Source: Flavobacteriaceae bacterium (GTDB lineage: Bacteria; Bacteroidota; Bacteroidia; Flavobacteriales; Flavobacteriaceae). Taken from it: DNA of 12,410 bases. Positions 6,907-12,410 of the stretch are shown here, piece by piece (position 1 is the stretch's first letter; the number at the start of each line of letters is the position of its first letter). The notes beneath the pieces are model-generated. The model was not told the origin of the DNA. It searched no databases and worked only from the letters and a program-made list of their open reading frames with translations. The stretch is from contig JALZVC010000246.1 in assembly GCA_023301205.1 (NCBI GenBank), forward strand, positions 1-12,410. The letters run 5' to 3'. The position numbers and the translations under genes are program-made.

Positions 6907-7509
6907 ATGAGTCTCTTTAAAAGACTTTTAAATCCTAAATCTAAATCCCTATCAAAAAAAGACGGGTTGAGTAAATATGTCCCAGAAGCAAAGCTTCCAT
7001 TAGACGAAAGATTTACGCATAACTTTAAACACAATGGCGGAAAATTTTTATACTGCATAACACCGCAAGAAGTGTTAGAATCTTTTGACAATATCCTATT
7101 AGAAAATGATTGGTATGAAAAAGAGGTCTTTTGTATAGACCAAGAACTTACTTATCGTTTTGATGGTTTCAATCTTACTTTTAACAAAAAGCCTACCAGT
7201 CAATTCTTTTTAACTAAATGCGAATCATTAGTCTCAAAAGATGGTGCTATTTTATTTTCTTCAAACCAGATAAAAGAGAAGAAAATGCACGAGATCCCAA
7301 CAAACCTAGTAGTTGTTGCCACGACAAGTCAATTTGTGGAGAGTATTAGTGAGGGAATGCGGGTAATTAAAAATAAATCTAACGGTAAAATCCCCTCAAA
7401 CATTACTACCATAAAAGATTTTGAAATAGAATCTAAAAAGGAAAAGGACTTTATGAGTTACGGTAGAAGCACAAAAAACTTATATTTGTTGCTGCTAGAA
7501 GACTTATAA
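6907..7509 (+). CDS. LUD (LutC/YkgG-like) domain protein of unknown role
   Basis: A 200-residue cytoplasmic protein without signal peptide or membrane segments. It resembles the LUD domain of LutC and YkgG: a segment DGAILFSSNQIKEKKMHEIP (112-131) sits where LutC-like proteins carry their ligand-binding loop, followed by the strand-rich NLVVVATTSQFV (133-144), and the C terminus has NITTIKDFEIESKKEKD (165-181) and YLLLLEDL, in place of the usual SGPSRTADIE and VILV motifs. The match is diverged, so substrate binding may differ. In other bacteria LutA, LutB and LutC oxidise lactate; here no lutA or lutB is adjacent. It stands first in a tight run, 3 nt before cdsA, so its product is probably made with phospholipid enzymes. 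No role in lipid synthesis is established. Confidence 0.7.
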   Translation: MSLFKRLLNPKSKSLSKKDGLSKYVPEAKLPLDERFTHNFKHNGGKFLYCITPQEVLESFDNILLENDWYEKEVFCIDQELTYRFDGFNLTFNKKPTSQFFLTKCESLVSKDGAILFSSNQIKEKKMHEIPTNLVVVATTSQFVESISEGMRVIKNKSNGKIPSNITTIKDFEIESKKEKDFMSYGRSTKNLYLLLLEDL

Positions 7510-7512
7510 TTT

Positions 7513-8307
7513 ATGAAAGAACTTTTTGTGCGAGCCTCATCAGGACTTATCTATGTCGCGATGGTAACAATAGCTATGCTTGCTTCGCGAGAGTGGTTTC
7601 TTGGGTTGTTTTTTGTCTTTGGAATTTTCACGATATATGAATTCTTAAAACTAGTCCACTTAAAAAGTTATATTCCTTATATCCTCTTTTCTTTTGCATC
7701 TTATTTTTTAAGCTACACTACATTTGATTATAGAGCAGTATATCTCCTAATGATTATCACGCTATTTATCAATCTATTCCTTTTAAAAGATATTCTCTGG
7801 GTCAACAAAATACCCATGTTTGGTAAGAAAAAATACATTGCGGTAATTTTTTACTTAATGAGCGGCTTCGTTTTTCTTTCACTTATTCCAACAGTGCAAA
7901 TAGACTACAAGCCTATGGTAATTTTTGGCGTATTTATAGTAATATGGGCAAACGATTCTTTTGCATATCTAGTAGGAAAAAACCTAGGACGCACAAAACT
8001 ATTGGAACGAATCTCTCCTAAAAAGACTATTGAAGGCTTTTTAGGCGGTATATTAGGGGCATTAATAGCTGGGCTTTTAATACACAAATTCACAGAAATT
8101 TACGAACTTTGGATTTGGTTAGTAATGGCTTTTATTGCATCTGTTTTTGGCACAATAGGAGACTTAGTGCAATCTAAGTATAAAAGACAGGCCGGAGTAA
8201 AAGATAGCGGCGCAATAATGCCAGGCCACGGTGGTATTTATGACAGATTAGACAGCGTCATTTATGCAGCTCCATTTATTTATTCATTTTTAGAATTGGC
8301 AACATAA
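7513..8307 (+). CDS. cdsA: Phosphatidate cytidylyltransferase (CDP-diacylglycerol synthase)
   Basis: Condenses CTP and phosphatidate to CDP-diacylglycerol and pyrophosphate, the branch point for all phospholipids, in the inner membrane. The 264 residues contain about seven to eight hydrophobic segments. The family signature is clear near the C terminus: S221 followed by K224-R225, G228-V-K-D231, then M236-P-G-H-G-G-I-Y-D244-R-L-D247-S. A second conserved region, IWANDSFAYLVGKNLGR (144-160) followed by SPKKTIEGFLGG (168-179), includes the Asp and Lys residues of the active site. It starts 3 nt after the LUD gene and its TAA overlaps the psd ATG by one base (TAATG), indicating translational coupling with psd. 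Confidence 0.96.
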   Translation: MKELFVRASSGLIYVAMVTIAMLASREWFLGLFFVFGIFTIYEFLKLVHLKSYIPYILFSFASYFLSYTTFDYRAVYLLMIITLFINLFLLKDILWVNKIPMFGKKKYIAVIFYLMSGFVFLSLIPTVQIDYKPMVIFGVFIVIWANDSFAYLVGKNLGRTKLLERISPKKTIEGFLGGILGALIAGLLIHKFTEIYELWIWLVMAFIASVFGTIGDLVQSKYKRQAGVKDSGAIMPGHGGIYDRLDSVIYAAPFIYSFLELAT

Positions 8308-8957
8308 TGTTTCATCAAGAAGGAAATAAGATCATTTTGGGGATGCTAACTTTTGCAATTATTGCAAGTATTTTAGCAGACATTTTTATCTTAAACAACT
8401 ATATAAAATATTCTATTATTGGAGCATGTATGGTATTGCTCTTTTTAGTCTTACAGTTTTTTAGAAACCCTAAACGTGATTTTTCTTTAGACCAAAACGT
8501 ACTATTATCGCCCGTAGATGGAAAAGTAGTGGTCATTGAAGAAGTTTTTGAAAAAGAATATTTCAACGAAAAAAGATTACAAATCTCCGTTTTCATGTCC
8601 CCTATTAATGTACATGTTACTCGTTACCCTACTGCTGGTGAGGTTGTTTTTAGCAAGTACCATCCAGGTAAGTTTTTAGTGGCTTGGCATCCTAAATCAT
8701 CAGAAGAAAACGAACGAACTACTGTTGTTGTAAAATCTCCCTCGTTTGGCGAGATTCTTCATAGGCAAATTGCAGGAGCACTAGCAAGACGTATTGTTAA
8801 TTATGCTCAGGAAGGAGATCAAGTAACACAATCAAGTGATAGTGGCTTTATTAAATTTGGATCTCGCGTAGATGTCTTTTTACCTCTTGGCACTGAAATA
8901 GACGTGACACTAAATCAAACTGTTAAGGGAGGTATAACCGTATTAGCTAGCAAATAA
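8307..8957 (+). CDS. psd: Phosphatidylserine decarboxylase, short type
   Basis: Decarboxylates phosphatidylserine to phosphatidylethanolamine, usually the main phospholipid of Gram-negative membranes. It is 216 residues, the short form known from Bacteroidota and archaea rather than the roughly 320-residue E. coli form. Two membrane segments lie at about 9-30 and 35-52. The conserved PVDGKV (69-74) carries D71 and NVHVTR (101-106) carries H103, matching the catalytic Asp and His. Self-cleavage is expected between G185 and S186 in FIKFGSRVD, leaving a pyruvoyl group on a small alpha chain of about 31 residues. It is coupled to cdsA by a 1-nt overlap. The enzyme between them, phosphatidylserine synthase, is not in this window. 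Confidence 0.95.
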   Translation: MFHQEGNKIILGMLTFAIIASILADIFILNNYIKYSIIGACMVLLFLVLQFFRNPKRDFSLDQNVLLSPVDGKVVVIEEVFEKEYFNEKRLQISVFMSPINVHVTRYPTAGEVVFSKYHPGKFLVAWHPKSSEENERTTVVVKSPSFGEILHRQIAGALARRIVNYAQEGDQVTQSSDSGFIKFGSRVDVFLPLGTEIDVTLNQTVKGGITVLASK

Positions 8958-8959
8958 TA

Positions 8960-9226
8960 ATGGAAGACGACGCACTACATATTGCCTTTTTAAAAGCTGT
9001 AAACAGTGTAAACAAACACGCTAAACCTTTTCCTGCAGACGTTTTACTTAACCTTTACGCCTATTATAAAAGAGCCACAAATTCTCAAGATTCGTCGGCA
9101 GACAAAGAACCCTTGATTAGTGCTTTTAAAACTAATGCGCTTTTTCAGACCAGAAACTTAACACAAGACGAAGCAAAACAGCTCTACACAGAAACAGTAG
9201 ATCGTTACTTCTTGTACAGAAAATAA
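8960..9226 (+). CDS. Acyl-CoA-binding protein (ACBP)
   Basis: A small, four-helix cytoplasmic protein predicted to bind long-chain acyl-CoA esters, buffering or delivering them. At 88 residues it has normal ACBP size. Aligned by eye to bovine ACBP, the ligand-contact residues Tyr28, Lys32, Lys54 and Tyr73 correspond to Y33, K37, K57 and Y76; the core motif is LYAYYKRAT (32-40). The tryptophan usual after the third of these (KW) is replaced by Thr58. It follows psd after 2 nt and ends the operon, 15 nt before the end of the convergent valS. Placement next to cdsA and psd suggests it serves acyl supply or membrane-lipid turnover; that link is inference. Confidence 0.85.
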   Translation: MEDDALHIAFLKAVNSVNKHAKPFPADVLLNLYAYYKRATNSQDSSADKEPLISAFKTNALFQTRNLTQDEAKQLYTETVDRYFLYRK

Positions 9227-9241
9227 AATTCCTTTAGACTT

Positions 9242-11875
9242 CTACTTCATGCTTTTTAATGAAGCTTCTATAGTTTCAATTTTTGCTATAGCATCTGCTT
9301 CTTTTTTCTTTTCATTGGCTACTACTTGGTCTGGGGCACCGCTCACAAATTTTTCGTTTTTTAACTTTCCTTGTACAGCGCGTAAAAATCCTTTGATGTA
9401 TTTTAATTCCTCTTCAAGTTTAACAATTTCCTCTTCTATATTTATTGCCCCTTCCATCGGGATAAAATACTCGTTAGATTTTACCCTAAAAGTTAATGCT
9501 CCTTTAACAGCAGTGTCCACATTTTTCATTTCTGAAATATTCCCCAACTTCACGATCATGCTGTCTAATGTACTTTCTTGATTTGATTGTTTGAGCACCA
9601 TCAATTCAATGGAATCTTTATTAGCAATATTCTTCTCTTTACGAATAGTTCGTATTCTTGAAACAACTTCTGAAGTAAATTCAAATTCTCCCAATAAAGC
9701 AGCATCCACCTCAGTTGTCTTAGGCCAATGGTTTACTATGAGTGCTTCTTCTGGGGTACGATCAGCAATCGTATGCCATAACTCTTCAGTTAAAAAAGGC
9801 ATAAAAGGATGTAATATTCTAAGATTATCTTCAAACAGTATCATAATAGCATCATAGGTTTTTACATCTATTGGTGCTTGATATACAGGTTTTACAATCT
9901 CTAATAACCAACCAGAAAAATCGTCTTTAAAAAGTTTATAGGTAGCCATTAACGCATCACTAATACGATACTTCTCATAATGATCTTCTATTTCTAAAAG
10001 TGTTTGTTGCATTTTTGAAGCATACCATTCAAGAGCTATCTTTGACGCCTCCGGCTGCACAACAGTAGTATCTTTCTTCCAAGATTGTGTTAGATTGAAT
10101 GCGTTCCATATTTTATTACTGAATTCCTTACCCTGCTGGCATAAACCTTCATCAAACATAAGGTCATTTCCTGCAGGCGCACTAAGCAGCAAACCAACTC
10201 TTACACCATCTGCACTATATTGACCTATTAACTTCAAGGCATCTGGTGAGTTTCCTAAAGATTTACTCATCTTACGACGTTGTTTATCACGCACTAGTCC
10301 TGTTAAATACACATTTTTAAATGGACGTTGTCCTGTGTATTCGTATCCAGCAATGATCATTCGTGCCACCCAGAAAAATAAAATATCTGGACCTGTAACT
10401 AGGTCATTTGTTGGATAATAATAATTAAATTCTTCATTTTCAGGATTATTCAAACCGTCAAAAACACTCATAGGCCATAACCAAGAAGAAAACCATGTAT
10501 CAAGAGCATCTGGATCTTGTTTTAAGTCCTCTGCCTTTAAATCATTCTTTCCTGTTTTTTCTTGTGCTAGCTCTATTGCTTGCGCTAACGTTTCGGCAAC
10601 CACAAAATCTTCTTTACCATCCCCATAAAAATAAGCAGGTATTTGTTGCCCCCACCATAGTTGTCTTGAGATATTCCAGTCGCGAATATTGGTCATCCAG
10701 TGGCGATAGGTATTATCAAACTTTTTAGGATGCAAAAGAACCTCATCATCTTCTAGTACCGCTTTAATAGCTGGCTTTACAAGATCTTCCATTTTTAAGA
10801 ACCATTGGTCGCTAAGCCTTGGCTCTATAACTGCCTTAGTACGCTCGCTGGTTCCAACTTTGTTTAAATGTTGTTCTATTTTTATTAAAGCACCAGATTC
10901 TTCTAATTCTTTTGAAACTTCTTTACGAACCACGAATCGATCTTTACCTTCGTAATGAATGCCGAAACTATTTAAACTAGCGTCATCATTAAAGATATCA
11001 ATTACTTCAAGTTTATGTCTATCTCCCAAAACTTTATCATTCTCATCGTGCGCTGGAGTTACTTTTAGACAACCCGTACCAAACTCAATATCTACATAGT
11101 CATCTTCGATAATAGGGATTACTCTATTACAAATAGGTACAATAGCCTTTTTACCTTTTAGATGTGTAAAACGTTCATCATTAGGATTGATACATATTGC
11201 TGTATCACCAAATATGGTTTCTGGTCGCGTAGTTGCGATGGTTAATATTTCCGAAGAATTTTCTATCTTATATGCTATAAAGTATAGGTTTCCTTGTTGC
11301 TCTACGTGATTTACTTCTTCATCACTTAACGTTGTTTTTGCCTCGGGATCCCAATTTACCATACGATACCCACGATAAACAAGCCCTTTGTTGTATAAGT
11401 CTACAAAGGAAGAAATTACCTGTTTTGACATATTTGGATCAAGGGTAAACTTAGTGCGTTCCCAATCACAGGATGCGCCTAGTTTTTTTAATTGCTCTAA
11501 GATAACACCCCCATATTCTTCTGTCCAGTCCCATGCGTGTTTTAAAAAATCTTCGCGTGAAAGATCTGCTTTGTCGATTCCTTGTTCTTTTAGTCGCGCT
11601 ACTACTTTTGCTTCGGTAGCAATAGATGCATGATCCGTACCAGGCACCCAGCAAGCGTTAAAGCCTTTTAATCGTGCACGACGTATTAACACATCTTGAA
11701 TGGTATTATTCAACATATGCCCCATATGCAGCACACCAGTAACATTTGGTGGCGGTATAACTATAGTATACGGCTCTCTATCATCTACTTCACTATGAAA
11801 ATAGTTATGTTCCATCCAGTAGGAATACCACTTATCTTCTACATCCTGAGCAATATACTTTGCCGCTGTTGCCAT
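9242..11875 (-). CDS. valS: Valine--tRNA ligase
   Basis: Class I aminoacyl-tRNA synthetase that charges tRNA-Val in the cytoplasm and edits mischarged threonine. The 877-residue length is normal for bacterial ValRS. Order: Rossmann catalytic core with the HIGH-type motif H50-M-G-H53 after PPPNVTG (41-47), and GTDHASIATE (79-88). The CP1 editing domain follows, with TTRPETIFGDTA (215-226) and GTGCLKVTPAHDEND (266-280). Then come WNISRQLWWGQQIPAYF (400-416) and KMSKS (535-539). The anticodon-binding helical domain starts at about 580, and a C-terminal coiled coil rich in Glu and Lys (about 812-877) ends the protein. The ATG at 11875 is chosen because a -7 element lies 26 nt upstream. Convergent with the phospholipid operon and divergent from the DUF1573 gene. 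The leader of about 25 nt is too short for a T-box. Confidence 0.98.
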   Translation of the reverse strand: MATAAKYIAQDVEDKWYSYWMEHNYFHSEVDDREPYTIVIPPPNVTGVLHMGHMLNNTIQDVLIRRARLKGFNACWVPGTDHASIATEAKVVARLKEQGIDKADLSREDFLKHAWDWTEEYGGVILEQLKKLGASCDWERTKFTLDPNMSKQVISSFVDLYNKGLVYRGYRMVNWDPEAKTTLSDEEVNHVEQQGNLYFIAYKIENSSEILTIATTRPETIFGDTAICINPNDERFTHLKGKKAIVPICNRVIPIIEDDYVDIEFGTGCLKVTPAHDENDKVLGDRHKLEVIDIFNDDASLNSFGIHYEGKDRFVVRKEVSKELEESGALIKIEQHLNKVGTSERTKAVIEPRLSDQWFLKMEDLVKPAIKAVLEDDEVLLHPKKFDNTYRHWMTNIRDWNISRQLWWGQQIPAYFYGDGKEDFVVAETLAQAIELAQEKTGKNDLKAEDLKQDPDALDTWFSSWLWPMSVFDGLNNPENEEFNYYYPTNDLVTGPDILFFWVARMIIAGYEYTGQRPFKNVYLTGLVRDKQRRKMSKSLGNSPDALKLIGQYSADGVRVGLLLSAPAGNDLMFDEGLCQQGKEFSNKIWNAFNLTQSWKKDTTVVQPEASKIALEWYASKMQQTLLEIEDHYEKYRISDALMATYKLFKDDFSGWLLEIVKPVYQAPIDVKTYDAIMILFEDNLRILHPFMPFLTEELWHTIADRTPEEALIVNHWPKTTEVDAALLGEFEFTSEVVSRIRTIRKEKNIANKDSIELMVLKQSNQESTLDSMIVKLGNISEMKNVDTAVKGALTFRVKSNEYFIPMEGAINIEEEIVKLEEELKYIKGFLRAVQGKLKNEKFVSGAPDQVVANEKKKEADAIAKIETIEASLKSMK
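9245..9264. terminator. Possible hairpin at the ACBP/valS convergence
   Basis: CTTCAT (9245-9250) and ATGAAG (9259-9264) form a 6-bp stem with an 8-nt loop inside the last codons of valS, 19 nt after the ACBP stop. Only 15 nt separate the two stop codons, so any terminator for the ACBP operon must lie in valS. The stem is weak and no long U-tract follows, so this is tentative. Confidence 0.2.
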
Positions 11876-11901
11876 TTTGGTCTAATTTTTGAATAAGTAA
11901 A

Positions 11902-11909
11902 CAAAAGTA
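11902..11909 (-). promoter_or_regulatory. -7 element of the valS promoter
   Basis: The minus strand reads TACTTTTG, an exact TAnnTTTG match, 26 nt upstream of the valS ATG. A 13-bp palindrome (11914-11926) fills the spacer where the region between -7 and -33 would be. No TTG is visible at the normal -33 distance, a place where an activator or weak promoter might be suspected. Confidence 0.5.
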
Positions 11910-11913
11910 GTTA

Positions 11914-11926
11914 TATCTACTAGATA
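11914..11926. promoter_or_regulatory. Perfect-arm 13-bp palindrome, candidate operator
   Basis: TATCTA C TAGATA has two exact 6-bp arms around a single central base. It lies 4 nt upstream of the valS -7 element, inside its promoter spacer, and 27 nt upstream of the TTG of the DUF1573 promoter. A second small inverted repeat, ACAGT AAA ACTGT (11932-11944), lies between it and that TTG. Either could bind a dimeric regulator; no regulator is recognisable. Confidence 0.4.
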
Positions 11927-11953
11927 ATAAAACAGTAAAACTGTATAAATGTC

Positions 11954-11984
11954 TTGCATAAAGTGTAAAAAGTACCTACTTTAG
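11954..11984 (+). promoter_or_regulatory. Promoter of the DUF1573 gene
   Basis: TTG at 11954-11956 and TACTTTAG at 11977-11984 are 20 nt apart, matching the Bacteroidota -33/-7 layout; the -7 differs from TAnnTTTG at one base. It ends 22 nt before the ATG at 12007. Of the plus-strand promoters in the window this has the best two-part spacing. Confidence 0.5.
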
Positions 11985-12006
11985 CAGACCTTAAATATTA
12001 GAAATT

Positions 12007-12402
12007 ATGAAAAAATTAGTTTTAATTGCAATTATGGCTTTTGTAGGATTTTCTGCAACAGCACAAGCAAAAATGACATTTAAATCTGACACTGTAGATT
12101 ATGGTGAGATTGCAAAGGGTGCAGATGGCGTTCGTGTATTTGAGTTTACAAACACTGGTGATGCGCCACTTATTGTTACAGACGTTAAATCTAGCTGTGG
12201 TTGTACGGTACCAAAAAAACCAGACGGCCCCGTAGCTCCTGGAGCCTCTAGTACGATTCAGGTTAAATATGACACAAATCGTGTAGGACCAATTAGAAAA
12301 ACAGTTACTGTTTATTCTAACGCAAGTGAGCCTATCAAAGCTTTAAAAATTAAAGGAGAGGTGAAGAGTGATGCAAAAAGCATGCTTGAGAAAACTGAAT
12401 AG
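12007..12402 (+). CDS. Secreted DUF1573 protein with Ig-like fold
   Basis: A 131-residue exported protein of unknown biochemical role. A Sec signal peptide is clear: MKK, hydrophobic core to about residue 17, and a likely cleavage after the ATAQA region (17-21), leaving a soluble periplasmic or outer protein. The DUF1573 pattern follows: DTVDYGEIAKG (28-38), then VFEFTNTGDAPLIV (44-57), the hallmark S62-S-C64-G-C66-T-V-P, and PGASSTIQVKYDT (78-90), with a beta-rich, ASH/Ig-like arrangement. The CGC cysteines could form a disulfide or bind a metal; neither is shown. It is complete, ending at TAG 12400-12402, 8 nt before the right edge, and is divergent from valS. Its function cannot be deduced from neighbours. 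Confidence 0.88.
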   Translation: MKKLVLIAIMAFVGFSATAQAKMTFKSDTVDYGEIAKGADGVRVFEFTNTGDAPLIVTDVKSSCGCTVPKKPDGPVAPGASSTIQVKYDTNRVGPIRKTVTVYSNASEPIKALKIKGEVKSDAKSMLEKTE

Positions 12403-12410
12403 TATTTCTT

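Noticed and set aside
11876..12006. T-box or other riboswitch upstream of valS
   Set aside because: The leader from the -7 element to the start is about 25 nt, too short, and no T-box sequence is present.
1..12410. Mobile elements, CRISPR arrays, tRNA/rRNA genes, toxin-antitoxin or defence modules
   Set aside because: Read on both strands, I found no transposase, spaced direct repeats, cloverleaf or defence-type domain. Nearly all sequence is explained by core genes with short gaps, and no gap exceeds about 130 nt.

Overview
The window is a compact, AT-rich stretch of core chromosome from a bacterium of the phylum Bacteroidota, most likely a marine Flavobacteriaceae. Four things suggest this. 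The gene order pyrE / SRPBCC protein / birA / rsfS / ftsH / LUD protein / cdsA / psd / acyl-CoA-binding protein is one I recall from flavobacterial genomes. Start codons lack Shine-Dalgarno sequences and have A-rich leaders. Several intergenic gaps carry the Bacteroidota-type -7 element TAnnTTTG. Short DUF1573 and M14 lipoprotein families of this kind are also common in the phylum. The organism call is inference from gene content, not from a database search.

Layout from left to right. Positions 1-130 hold a divergent control region, with the first six codons of a leftward gene at the very edge. A lipoprotein zinc carboxypeptidase (M14) follows, 131-1891, +. Its 3' end overlaps that of a convergent NUDIX hydrolase (1859-2482, -). 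The NUDIX gene starts back-to-back with pyrE (2490-3131, +), and the two start codons form the ends of one 13-bp near-palindrome. A small SRPBCC-fold protein (3156-3548, +) follows pyrE. birA (3629-4360, -) and rsfS-ftsH (4446-6793, +) diverge from a shared intergenic region with a -7 element on each strand. After ftsH comes a four-gene run (6907-9226, +) with gaps of 3 nt or less or a 1-nt overlap: a LUD-domain protein, cdsA, psd and an acyl-CoA-binding protein. valS (9242-11875, -) runs toward it. A second divergent region (11876-12006) separates valS from a secreted DUF1573 protein (12007-12402, +).

The middle of the window has a membrane theme. BirA biotinylates acetyl-CoA carboxylase, which makes malonyl-CoA for fatty acids. 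The acyl-CoA-binding protein can buffer acyl-CoA. CdsA makes CDP-diacylglycerol, and Psd performs the last step to phosphatidylethanolamine; the intervening PssA is not in this window. FtsH is the membrane quality-control protease. The other genes serve pyrimidine synthesis (PyrE), translation (ValS, RsfS), nucleotide or RNA-cap type hydrolysis (NUDIX) and envelope peptide processing (M14).

I see no mobile element, CRISPR array, tRNA, rRNA, prophage, toxin-antitoxin or defence module, and no convincing undescribed multi-gene system. The points most worth a second look are small: a perfect 13-bp inverted repeat bracketing the ftsH/LUD gap, a perfect-arm palindrome in the valS promoter spacer, the shared start-codon palindrome of NUDIX/pyrE, and an unexplained LutC-like LUD protein leading the phospholipid gene cluster.
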